Shown piece after piece: positions 1-11,103 of a stretch of DNA of 64,000 nt; positions within the stretch are counted from its first letter, which is position 1, and each line of letters begins with the position of its first letter. The position numbers and the translations under genes were made by a program. The DNA is from Paramacrobiotus metropolitanus (Eukaryota > Tardigrada > Eutardigrada > Parachela > Macrobiotidae), in the NCBI RefSeq assembly GCF_019649055.1, contig NW_026570224.1, positions 1,798,001-1,862,000 on the forward strand, given 5' to 3'. Under the pieces are notes generated by a model, which was not told where the DNA came from, ran no database searches, and was given only the letters and a program-made list of their open reading frames with translations.

Positions 1-1250
1 TTGCTGACGACTTGTTGTCTCTTCTTTTTGGATTGTTCACATTACCTGTTCATTTGTGCTGCAGCTACATCTACTGCGCTTGTCATTAAAATTTTTGTGT
101 TTGTATTCCAGTGATGTGCATTTTACGCTTTTCTAGTTTCTTCCTCATTCCGAAGATTTGATTTAAAAACAGTATTGTGATTTATAATTCTTGAGGATGT
201 GGCTTTATAGCATGGTGATTCGTCACTTTTCATCTTATCTGTCGGTTGAATTATCCGGTCGTAGACTTGCTCTTGCTGCTTCAACACAATAAAATAATCT
301 TTTTTAGCGGCCAGCACCATGCAGTTAAAAGTTTTTATATGACTAATTTGCTTGATGCATTTGACTAGTCGACATAAATAACAAATTCGCCGCTAAAAAT
401 CAAAATTTATTGGTTACTTGTTAATAACCTGATATTTTCAATTTTGTGAATGCACGTTTAACATTCTAGCCTAGTGAAACATAAGATTCATTACGAAAAA
501 TACAAACTACGATTTCCAACAACTCAGAGTTTACGAAAAAACTAAGAACTACACTATCGGTAAAAATTGAGTTTTAAACATTGTATTAGCAGCACAGTGG
601 TATTTCAGCTGTTCTGAAAATTAGAAAAAATTCGTACACGATTTGTTCTTACTTCCTCATCTCTTTTGTGCATATCATATCTCACTACAATGGAAGATAG
701 TGTTCAAGATCCAGTGCTGCAATGCAGTTAAGTCTTAGAACGACCTTAACAATTACATGACGGCGTATATATAAGCAGATGCATGAAATGTTTCAAAACG
801 AGCGTACCGTCGTTGTTTTCTTTGAAAGCCACATAAGTTTAAAAAAGGCACAAATGTTACTTCATCCAGTACGGCTGCATTTACCGCCCAAGGGAAGTGC
901 CGAATTCCCCCCAAGAAACCTCTTTTAAGCTGCGCTGCCCTGTTACAGGAGTGGCAAAGCTGGTAAATTATGGAGGCAGCAGATGTGTATTTACTACCAA
1001 TAATACCTGCGCTTAGCCAAAAGAACACGTTCTTTTGTTACCAGGTACACGGCGGGGACGTGGCAGGCAGTGTACCCAAACCTGGATACCTTTGTACGCG
1101 GGCACCGTACCTCACTAGGTATCCAGGCCGGCCGTAAGGTCCTTAGTGCCCGATATGATATATCATGGAAAAGGACTTTATGCTTAAAATTTGCAAAACG
1201 ATTAAAACCAATAATTTAAACTTTATTAATGTCATATTCCACTGCATGGT
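1..1250. other. left edge, no supported gene
   Basis: AT-rich sequence downstream of the DUF3987-type gene. Open frames on the minus strand at 123-320 and 753-1028 have no splice context or family resemblance that I can support. A perfect 11-bp inverted repeat at 1081-1091 / 1117-1127 is listed separately. Confidence 0.5.
1081..1127. repeat. short perfect hairpin
   Basis: Arms CCTGGATACCT (1081-1091) and AGGTATCCAGG (1117-1127) are exact reverse complements around a 25-nt loop. The surrounding 100 bases are more GC-rich than the flanks. It lies just beyond the 3' end of the DUF3987-type gene and could be a transcript 3' structure or part of a small foldback element. Confidence 0.6.
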
Positions 1251-3134
1251 TTATTTCTTTTTCGCCAAGTAAGGCGAGTTTTGCTTGTTAGCTAAAAACT
1301 GTTGCATATTCTTAACATACGGTTTCAAATTGCATTCTTTCATCTTAAAGTTCAATTCGTACTCATGTCTTGTGAGACAAGCGTATTCGAGTAGCTCATT
1401 ACCGATCTGATTTGGCACGTTTCTAAAAAAAAATATCACTTGGTTGCCCCTGTTTTGGAACGTCTTCCACTTTCCTAACCCGTCCTTTCGTTTGCATTTT
1501 TTCACAAATTCCGTATCGAAATTTTCAGCGCCAACTCCGTATTTTCGTTTTTTAAAAAATGCGGCAGGGTAGGCTGTTCCAGGTAAGCGCAGAATCTTAA
1601 CCCACGGACACGTAGTCATCCTTACCAAAGCCGCTTCGTCACTCGGATAAGAAAGTTCCTATTAATAACGCGTACATTACCACTATATATGTTTACCAAC
1701 ATATATTATTTATACGTTGAGCATGCCAACTTTCCGAGACAACGTTAACTTATCTGCTGTGGATTTGTCAAGATAAAAAAATAACAAATGAATAAGCAAT
1801 AAAATAACCAATTTTTAAGCAATAAAAATGAAATAAACGAACATTACCGTTAGGTAAGCTCCCTTAGCTTTTTCTGTAAGGTCGTAGAACGGGGCCACAG
1901 ATTCGCAGATACCAAGTTGTATGAGTACTTCTGGAAAACGCAATGCTAATCCAAATGTATCAATCATATAATACCGAAGGATCTTGTACAAACCGTTTGT
2001 CATTTCCAAGATTTCAATCCCTCTGTTCTCAAATGCAATCTGATATGTCGTTACGAAACATTCAACCATAACATGGGCCACGAACGCCAGCCTTGACATT
2101 TTTATGCCGTGTTTACTGCCGCGAGTGCAGAAAATGTTAGCGGCGGTCGTCAAAGTCGGCGCCAAGCGCTCACGTTCTTCTGATTCTAAACTGTAAAAAT
2201 ATTTTTCACGATAGTGTAACCAATAATTTATCTGAACACATACATGTATTGATCATTCAATTTGATCAAAAATGCTTCCGCTTCTTTGGACATCCGAAAT
2301 TTCTTCCCATTAAACACGCTCTTGGCCATTCTTAAAGCCGACTTCATTATAATTTCCATATCAATATTTCCATTTTTCAATTGCTTTGCAGAACTGGTAA
2401 CGAGTTTTGCAGGAACTTGAGACTTAGCGCCACCAACAACCAACTGTCTACTCACAAGCCCGTCCATAACCCCCAGTTTCGAATTAAGCAATTTCAAAAA
2501 ACCCATCCGGATGCAGCACTAAGAGGCTGTTAAAGTATATGTCATCAGTTTCCTATTACAGAAAAAAGGTTAAATAGCGCTCGCTTGGTAAGACGCGTAT
2601 TTCCAAATTTAACGTACTAGAAAACCATTTTTGCCATCTAAAGACGACCATTTACATCCGTTATGCATCTGTAGCATAAAATCTTTTATGCCACTCTCTT
2701 TATTGCTGAATAGTTTGTGCGCGGCCTGCTCAAAGTCATCACAGTAGAGCAATATGTTTTTTCGACTTTCCCCTGTGGTATCTGAACCAAAAACCAAATT
2801 TTGCAGACCGGCTTTTGTTGGTGCCCGTATCCTGAAGAAATCATCTCGGCATGATTAGCACCATATTACACACTTATGCATTATGCGAGGCGTTTATTGC
2901 GTTATGTTATATAACGGGTTAAATACCCATTTCGATATACCTTGCGTAATTTTCGTCTTCGCGCATGACCTCGTCAACCCAATCAAGAATCTCCATTGGG
3001 CCTGTTTTTCCGCACCCATTCGGCCCGACCACAAGCAGACTTAAATTCAGCTTTGTCTTCTTTAGTCCAAATGGTATCTTGACAAAAATTACATTATTAT
3101 TCTCACCTACAACGCCACTGCTTTTTCTATCCAA
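1251..3134 (-). CDS. DUF3987-type P-loop NTPase (primase/helicase-like), five exons, 5' end unresolved
   Basis: Minus-strand gene with exons 3134(or less)-2941, 2831-2618, 2518-2244, 2190-1848 and 1658-1251. Each junction is GT-AG and the phases (2,0,2,0) keep one frame for about 478 codons. The first exon carries a Walker A motif, VVGPNGCGKTG. Exon 2 has LLYCDDFEQ, which matches the acidic Walker B-like 'LLYRDE' motif of DUF3987 proteins, then a conserved NG.KWSSLDGKNG stretch. Exon 3 has DGLVSRQLVV, matching the family's 'DGL..R.LV' motif, and the C-terminal part (RMSKEAEAFL... MSRLAFVAHV) fits the helical tail. DUF3987 proteins are mostly bacterial, plasmid and phage replication-type NTPases. 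No role in animals is established that I know of. Upstream in-frame sequence runs into a stop, so a further 5' exon is expected; an acceptor at about 3115 is possible. The next gene upstream on the same strand is an SGNH hydrolase. Family assignment is by motif memory, not a search. Confidence 0.68.
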
Positions 3135-3985
3135 TTCAAAGAGAGTCGTCGTACGTCAAAATCAACAAAGTACAAAGATTGGAACTATTTATTCAAAATG
3201 TATTTTATTCCTCCCTTATTCCAAATATAATTGATCCATTTTTCAAACATAAAAATTCAAACTGCATCGCATAAAAAGTTTCCTGCATCGAGGAACATAA
3301 AATATGTGATTTTGGTTAGTTTAATTCACAATTAACTGAAATCTCAGAAACAGCTTGAGTATTCTGTTACGGTCTACTAAACTCTGCAGTTAAAAATGTT
3401 TGTATAACCATTTATACATTTATGTATTTATTTCATTTTATGACCACAAAATGTAAACAACATAGAACACAAATCTGAATTTTTTGGACATAACGTGTGC
3501 CTACTAATATAATATTATGCCTCATACTACCTCAGCGCTGCATTTGTCAAGCACAACAGCGAACGCGGAAGCCATCACTGCGAAGAGTATTTCAGGCGTG
3601 CTCCCTACTGCCTTCGCATACCATTGCAATATATTCCCTGTTAACGATTAACTTTAATAATTTGATTATCTGTTTCATTTTGTGGAATCTGGTTACCATA
3701 CGTCCTCCCAAAAATTTTTCGAAGGTCGATCGTCGAATTAGCACACTTGGTGGCGGCCGTGTAGCAAGAGACTTTAAAAGCACTATTGCGAGTGTTCGGC
3801 ATTCTACTATTTCCACACGTTTTCTTCCTTCACTTTTACGTTGTCTGCCGAAACATCGTCTAATTAAGTGTTTTGTTGAGCCACGCTACGAAAAGGTCTA
3901 CACCAAAATATATTTCTTTGATCATCGTTAGCATAAAAATATGGTGCCGCGGAGAACCTGCGCTGCAAAGTGATTGAAATCTCTA

Positions 3986-4700
3986 TAATCTCTTACAAGA
4001 TGATAGTACAGTAAGTATTAAGGAAGTGGGCCGCAGTTTACAAGCAATGAAAGCCCTAAGTCTGTACATAGACCTAATGCAATACATGCCAATCATTATA
4101 CCTAATACCATGCCGCGAAGAAGCTGCGCACAATTAGGTATCAGATTGGCATTACGTCTACAAGATACAGCATTCATTTACTAATATATGTCTATCAATT
4201 TACTACTATATATCTATGTCCTACAAGTTGATAGTACAGCACTACGCAAGCCCACTGCAGTTTGCTAAGACTGAAACACCTAGGTCAACACATGGACCTA
4301 ATCGTAAATGCCAACTACTATACCTAATACCGTGCCGCGAAGAAGCTGCGCACAATTAGCTATTACATTGGCATTACGTCTACAAGAGGCAGCATTAATT
4401 TACTAATATAAGTCTATCTCCTACAAGCTGATAGTACAGTACTAGGGAAGTGCAGCGCGGTTTCCTAAGACTGAAAGACCCAAGTTTGTACACGCACCTA
4501 ATCATGAATGCCACTTATTCTACCTAATACCCTGCCGCGAAGAAGCTGCGCACAATTAGGTATTACAATGGCATTACATCTACAAGATATAGCATCGATT
4601 AACTAGTATATGTCTATCTCCAACAACATAACAGTACACTACTAGGGAGCTGCACCGGAGTTCGCTAGCACTGAAAGACAGACGATGATAGTAGAGTAAT
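3986..4700. repeat. tandem array of three ~200-220 bp hairpin-bearing units plus a partial fourth
   Basis: A unit of 200-222 bp recurs three times, with a degenerate partial copy to about 4690. Each unit contains a hairpin at 4087-4151, 4309-4373 and 4509-4573. The outer arms begin TGCC and end GGCA, and an inner pair is ACCTAAT / ATTAGGT. The central block GCCGCGAAGAAGCTGCGCAC is identical in all three copies, while outer arms and spacers have diverged. It sits between the SGNH hydrolase stop codon (4787) and the DUF3987-type gene. It could be a satellite, an array of structured RNAs, or a repeated regulatory site. Confidence 0.8.
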
Positions 4701-4786
4701 ACTATTATATATCGTATATGATCTGAAATATGTAACGAATCTCTAACTCACAACTCGTGGTATTTATTCTATGCGAACGAAGACAA

Positions 4787-5473
4787 TCAAACATGCTTAG
4801 TAATAGACAACAACTTATGACGCAAAGCAGTTGCAAATGCACGACGAGGCGATCCAACAGAAGAGTACTCTGCATACCTAAGATGAATACCATCTTCTGT
4901 AAGATTATCATCTTTAAACAAACCCGAAGGAATCAAGACTGATATATTTCGTGCACTGCAACATTCCCGGAGACACTGATTGTACACCTTAATCACAGTA
5001 TCAGCAAAGTTTTGCATATACTCCCCCTTATGCATGTGCCGATTAAACAAGCCTAACACAAGAAATTTGTCGCTTCTTTCGGAATTGTCCTCACAAAACT
5101 TCACGAATCTTGTTACAAGATTGGCAACAAATGTACAGACTTCATCCTCCGAAGCACCCCCTGTATGCTTTTTCAGAAATGCAGTGAGGTCATTCGCGCC
5201 TGCTTCAATTACGACGACTTTTTTCCGCCACGAATTATTTAAGTTCCACTGGGCAGCATCTAATACACCCGATGCGAGAGCACCAGATTTGCTTTCGATG
5301 TATACAAACATGTCGCGAATTTTCACAATCTTTCTTATCCAGTAGCGAGCGAAACTGTCTCCGTAAATCACTATGGGGAACGAAGGTATGCCTTCTCGAG
5401 TAGCATCTTTCATGACACGTTTTGCTTCGTACTGGTCACCGTAAAACGATTTTGTACGGTAGAAACATTCCAT
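4787..5473 (-). CDS. SGNH (GDSL-like) hydrolase domain protein, intronless
   Basis: A single 228-codon open frame starts with ATG at 5473. It carries the hallmarks of the SGNH hydrolase fold: block I VIYGDSF near residue 37 (nucleophile Ser in GDS), a block III-like EAGANDL near residue 90 (GxND, oxyanion Asn), and block V EDGIHL near residue 195 (Asp and His of the triad). All catalytic residues are therefore present. There is no clear signal peptide or membrane segment, so the product is probably intracellular. Such esterase-like domains occur as host enzymes and also inside some mobile elements. The substrate cannot be read from sequence. The lack of introns contrasts with the five-exon gene downstream on the same strand. 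Confidence 0.72.
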   Translation of the reverse strand: MECFYRTKSFYGDQYEAKRVMKDATREGIPSFPIVIYGDSFARYWIRKIVKIRDMFVYIESKSGALASGVLDAAQWNLNNSWRKKVVVIEAGANDLTAFLKKHTGGASEDEVCTFVANLVTRFVKFCEDNSERSDKFLVLGLFNRHMHKGEYMQNFADTVIKVYNQCLRECCSARNISVLIPSGLFKDDNLTEDGIHLRYAEYSSVGSPRRAFATALRHKLLSITKHV

Positions 5474-6043
5474 TTGTTACCTACAAGTACCTATTTTTAT
5501 GAAATTGGAACCCTTTTTATATCAAACTGAAAATTTACTGCAAAACTTAGAACTGACCATTAATATCGTGTAAATACAATGATTTTATACTGTACATACT
5601 TGCAATATGCAAAATCACTAAACAAATTCAGATCACGCATTAAGCAAACAAATTACAGAAACCCTGATAACAGAAAACTCAATCCACCCAAACAATTTAT
5701 CACTGTAAAAAATAGCCATACGCAATAATATCATAGAAATTTAATAATATTATAGAATTCCAATAATATTATAGAAATGTTTCTATATTATAGAAATTAG
5801 CCGTACCATTTGATAAACGCCGTACGATAAGTTAAACTCCTGCCGTCCTGCCTGCCATAGACAGCCTCCCTAAACATTTAACACTGTGCTATGCAGAGTT
5901 CCGCTACAGTCTGCAATCGTTTTTCTGCTCGTAACCCTTACACTTTTGTGTTCAATTTAAAATTACTAAACTGATTTCAATTACATTAAAATAAATTTTT
6001 ACTAAGAACGATGGAGAATTGTGTGTTCCATATGAGGATAATC

Positions 6044-6577
6044 CTTCTTTGTTTCGTTTGTTAAGCTGTACAGCGCCCGTGTGTCGCTAAGGACTAACGA
6101 CATACAATACTGCAGCCTGTAGCCTCTAACTCTACGGCCTATCCATGGTGACTTTTGCTGACTTTACTTACTGTCATAACATTCTGAACCCAGAATGCCA
6201 AATAATCCAGCAACAAAACAGCAAATCACCCAGGAACAGTTAGTCCGTAAGTCATCACACTACAAGCTACAGCGCAAAAAGAGCAGTTTTACTACTAGAG
6301 TAGTATTTTGCCCAACTCCGCAACTTCCCCCTCTTAATAGATTGATGTTCTGTTCCTGGATTATCTGCTGTTCTGTTGCTGGATGATTCGGCATTCCGGG
6401 CTCCGAATCTAAAGACACTAAGTAAAGTCAGCAAAATCTGCTAACAAGTTGGCAATAGATAGACCGTAGAAGCTACAGGCTACAGTACCATAGAAAAGCA
6501 CTATGTACTGTATTGTACATCGTTGGTCCATAACGACACACAGCCGCTGCTCAGTTTAACAAACGAAACAAAGAAGG
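6044..6577. mobile_element. foldback (long inverted repeat) element
   Basis: The left arm (about 6044-6241) and right arm (about 6349-6577) are imperfect reverse complements over roughly 190 bp. They share the outer end CCTTCTTTGTTTCGTTTGTT, then GTGTGTCG, TTTTGCTGACTTTACTTA, GAATGCC, and the inner end CAGCAA.ACAGCA. About 110 bp of unrelated loop separates them. There is no transposase frame, so it is a non-autonomous foldback/MITE-like element of unknown superfamily. I could not define a target-site duplication with confidence. Transcribed RNA would form a long imperfect duplex. Confidence 0.8.
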
Positions 6578-6590
6578 GCTGAAATATGTA

Positions 6591-6767
6591 CAGTAAAACC
6601 TCCCTGATACGCACACTCTTATGTACGTACACCCTCTGTATTAAGTACACCAAAACGCTAACCAAAATTACTTTTCACTGCAAAAAACACCTCTCAGTTC
6701 CGTACACCCTCTACATTACGTACGAAATTTTCTTAACGGAGGTGTACGTATAAAAGAGGTTTCACTG
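6591..6767. mobile_element. 177-bp MITE with pogo/Tc1-mariner-type ends
   Basis: The element begins CAGTAAAACCTC and ends GAGGTTTCACTG, an inverted pair with one mismatch in 12. It is flanked on both sides by TA (6589-6590 and 6768-6769), the duplication typical of Tc1/mariner-superfamily insertion. Further imperfect inversion runs inward (GTACACCCTC-type blocks), so most of the element folds back. The CAGT.AAACCTC end resembles pogo/Tigger-like termini. It has no coding capacity. Confidence 0.8.
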
Positions 6768-8559
6768 TACTCCTAAGTTCCAAAGATTGCTCTTTTGAAA
6801 AAAGTTATGCCAACTCAATCGAACATTGCGCGCCGCCAGTACCCAATATAAACTTGAAAACCTTTTTTTCGCCCACCCACTACTGTACAGTGACGAAAAA
6901 AGAATATTATTTTGCACATTACAGCTGTAACAACACCGAATTCACTGCGGTACCTGAGTGTGACCTATACCCTACGTGCTGCTCACTCCAGTCCGTGCCA
7001 AAATCCTGTCGGGAACCGTTTCGCACAACTTTCCCCGTCGTGGATAACGTCGCTATGAAATGGCAATCGGCCTAACTGAATTGTTCTCCACGTGTGGTAC
7101 TGATCTTCAGGGATGTTATGAAATCCAGTAGTGATGCGGTACACAAATCAATACTAGACCGTCAGTCGTACTGACGCCTACATAAACTTGCTTAAATTAC
7201 CAACTTTGGTTGAAAATTGTTCTCATTCTGTGTGCGAACCTGGCGTTTACTTAAATATATCGTTGCCCAGCAATTACTTGCCGCCTTGTGATAAATGGTC
7301 TTCAAGTTAACTGTCGCAACTCGTAACGTTTATTCCTGTGCGCATAAATGTGCAATACTGTCGCATTCTTTCGCTAACTAAAACTCAAGCAAAAAATTTA
7401 AAAATAATAAAACCACGGAAAATAATGACTTATGTTTGGAGTTGTCTTAATAACAAATTAATATAAGAGCTTAAAAATTAGAATGTACGATTCAGTACGA
7501 ATGAAAGATGTTATGATTACAATTTACGTAAAGGTACGTTTTTTCGTCTGTTAATGTTAACCGACATGAGCTACATGGATTATTTTGAATTTTTTTATTC
7601 GTGCTTTGTTCATACGCATATCCGTGGTAAAGCTGGAAAATTACTCATGTCACTTAATAATACATATTAAGTATCATAAAGAACCGCCTAAAAAAACATG
7701 GATAGTATAACGATTTAAGTAACGTTCGATCGGGTGTTATGGACTTCTTAAGTTCTTAGTAACCATTAGCGATGATAGTGGTTAAGGGTGCTCAGTAAGT
7801 CGAACGTAAAAAAATCACCGCCTCTCTCGAGTGATTGCCGACCCTTCACTGGCGCTGCCTGCTGCTAACCAGCCAGCGATCCCCGTCCCGGAACTGCATC
7901 CACACTCACACAACTCTACGTATGCTGTACACACCGACAACTTGATCCCAGCATATAATTCCAAATAAAATTATCAGCAAATGTCATTAACTGAGTCAAT
8001 ACCATCACGTATTACTCGATATGCCGGTTGGTGCTCTCTTGGCACAGCGCATCACGCTGCACTGCGGGATTAATCTCTGGATGATGCCCTTCAAGCATTG
8101 AGTTTCCTCCGGCCTTGTATCCAGCATTACAGCGCCAATTACGTGCCGACGATAACGAATCACTGCCTCGCAGCAATCTTCCCCTCTACGCAAACGTTTC
8201 TACTTTTATAGCGAGTGTACTATTTCGCTGCTTTTCGCACCAGTATATCAGAAATTATTATCTAGCCCAAACTAGCTCTCTTGATATCTATTATTAATTC
8301 TGCACGAAAAAAATGAATATGTCAAATAAACAATGACGGTACGCATTTTAAAACAAATACCCTACGGTAAAGTAAAACCAAAGGAATCAAACAAAGCGGC
8401 ATGCAAACAAAACACCGAGAAACGCTTCAGACGGCGAAAAATTGACCTTTTTAATGCAGACACTGCGGCTCTTTCAACCTATACAAAAATCAATAAGGGC
8501 AATGTGCATGTCTTCCTCAGTTCACTCACCCATATGGATAAACATTATTTCTCCATATT

Positions 8560-9110
8560 CTAACCATTTCTCTACCCAGTTTCTCTACCCTATTTCTCTA
8601 CCCTATTTCTCTACCCAATTTCTCCACCTTATTTCTACACCCTATCCCAGTACCATTTTTCACTCACCATTTTCTCTATCCTTTTTCGCTGCCCAACTTC
8701 TCCATCTTATATCTGTACCCTAATTCACCCTATTCACTACCACTTTTCTCTGACCATTTTCACGACTTTATTTCACTACCATTTACTCTCTAACCATATT
8801 CTCAACCCAAGTTCCTCTACCCTGTTTCTCTGCCCTTTTCTCTACCCAATTTTCCACCTTGTTTCACCCTATCTACTACGTTTTCCACTCACCATTTTTC
8901 AACCAAATTCTCTATCCTATTTCTCTACCCTTTTTCTCTACCCAATTTCTCCACCTTATTTCTACACCCTATCTCACTACCATTTTTCTCTAACCATTTT
9001 CTCAACTTTATTTTTCTCTAACCATTTTTTCTGCCCAATTACTCTACTCCATTTTCTCTCCACTTTTCTCTACTCCTATTCCACTCCGATTTTCCCCACG
9101 CTTTTATACG
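8560..9110. repeat. pyrimidine-rich minisatellite (TTTCTCTACCC units)
   Basis: About 550 bp of + strand is built from variants of an 11-13 bp unit, TTTCTCTACCC(TA), mixed with CTAACCATTTTCTC and TTTCACTACCA relatives. Long stretches are almost entirely C and T, so the two strands are strongly asymmetric. The apparent reading frames inside are consequences of the repeat. Confidence 0.85.
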
Positions 9111-11103
9111 ACGCTATGCACAATTCCACATTACTACATCCAATAAAACAACTCATATTACTACATGCAATAAAACTCTCACACGCATATAAGTGAGTAG
9201 AGTACCATTTGTACTGGTACTGCACAGCCCTCAGTACACTTATCTGATGCTGCACGTTTTGGAGATAGTGGCAGTCGGAGACTCGGAATCAGGTCGAGAC
9301 TAATACACGCATGCCCGTACGCGAGGTGGTTGCACTTGCCGCATACTATTTCGCAACAATAGCCGTCCAGCTTGCACTCAGGCAATCTTCCCGTAAACAA
9401 CTCCACAACAGAAGTTTTTTACAGTTATTATGTAATAAAACCCGTCCTTCGGAACAGTCCCCACGAGGGGACGCCCCGCTAGGGTTTCGAGCAAAAACGT
9501 TCATTAATATTGTCAGTTTGTAACGGGTACTACTGTAATTACCCAGTCTTTTAACACGTAGCTTCACCCTGACAGCAAGTATGCCGCCGTTTCAAACTTT
9601 GTGTATCAGGTAATGGGTCGTGCCTGCTGCAATATATTGAGTGTGGTGATAGACCACCTGCGCAAATTAAGTATGTAATTTTACAGAGATCTCCAAGTTG
9701 AGCAGAATTAAATATAAAACCAGGTCAAGGGAAATTATGTGGTGACAATACCCCGTAAACAGTAATACTCCTACATTTCTGTAATACCCAAATAACATAA
9801 TAATACGATACATACGAAAGCTGAAAAATTATTGTACAGATACTTTATCCTGATCAAGCTACCATAAAGTAGAACTGTTTAGCAGATCTTAAGGTGAACT
9901 TGCTCGCCGTATGCTTAACAACGTATGCCACTGTTACACCGGCTATACCGTAAATTCGTAATTATACATTATTGAATAGTTCACATTTTAAAAAACGTCG
10001 AGATATAATATTACCATGCATTTTGTAAGTCAATAGTGTTAATTGCTTCTGATTATCGATTTTTGCCTGCCGTATGCATATTTTTGATTGCGTTTATCCT
10101 CAACGGTCTAATTTTTGTTCTTTTGCCACAAGATTGTCGGTGAATTTAATTAATTGTAAGTGGAAATCATTCGCAAAGTCGTGGTATACACGAGGCACAA
10201 TGGCCCCGCGATTCCAGCTCCACATGCATTGCGTATTAAATTGTGTATGGGAAGTGCAGGAAACGATCCCTACTCCCAGTTGAATATTTTTTTCTGCGAA
10301 GTTAGTTGTTTGCGAAGCAATTGTTCAATCAGGGATAGCTATTTTAAATGCAGCAAACATGCATTTCCGATTTTTGGTATTTAGATACATCATTTAATAC
10401 CTACAGACTGATTTTGAGCCATTAAGCGGGAAAATTTTTGCATCGATCAATATGGTCACAGTAACTGCGAAAATCAATCTTACAAGTTACAACATACTGT
10501 GTACTGCATGTACTTCAATATGTCCATATATATCGCCTGTGGGTAATATTTTCCCAACGTGACAAAATTAATCCAGGCCATAGCCGCAGCTCGGCATATG
10601 GCAAAAGTAGCATTAAAATAGTCGGATGGAGCGGGAGCGAGTTAAGAGTTTCTGGAGGTTGTTGTGCTTAAGTGCATGATAAGAGCTTTGTACTTTAAGT
10701 GCAACCTGGAACAACAGTTAGTGATGGGGCAGTAAGCGCGGAGCCTAACTGCACCAGTATTACACATGCTGCTGTTGGACACTAGCGTTAATTTTAACTA
10801 ACTTCCAGTTTCTTTTGCAAGATTCCTACCCAAATCATGAACCATGCGTTTTCGTCGAAGACAATAAACTATTTTTAGAAATTCTTCTCTGAAATACAGA
10901 TGTTTAAAAAGGTTAAGTCTTACTGCGATTAAAGCTTGCAATTCTCAAGAACAATTATTACAATTGAAGCAATATTATAATCCTAAACAAGCGAAAATTT
11001 CGTAAATTCTTTGTGAGCAACAATAAAAAATAGAAACAGAGGTTCCATGGCTCATGTATTGTAGTTGTAGTTGTGTTGACTCATGTTTTGTTGTGGATTG
11101 TAG

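Larger units (their letters stand above)
5474..11103. other. gene-poor interval with several repeats
   Basis: No reading frame here has splice context plus family resemblance. The interval contains a short AT-rich tandem motif (AATAATATTATAGAA variants, about 5741-5810), a long foldback repeat (6044-6577), a TA-flanked MITE (6591-6767), and a pyrimidine-rich minisatellite (8560-9110) ending in two copies of an ATTACTACAT..AATAAAA motif. A cysteine-rich minus-strand frame near 9200-9400 is noted but not called. Confidence 0.5.

Noticed and set aside
2919-3134. ABC-transporter or viral packaging ATPase from the GPNGCGKT motif alone
   Set aside because: Downstream exons in the same frame carry the CDD and DGL.SR motifs and helical tail of DUF3987-type proteins, and lack ABC signature or packaging-ATPase features.
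9179-9406. Cysteine-rich minus-strand frame as a secreted peptide or RING protein
   Set aside because: Cysteine spacing fits no family I know, there is no signal peptide or splice context, and it lies next to repeat DNA.
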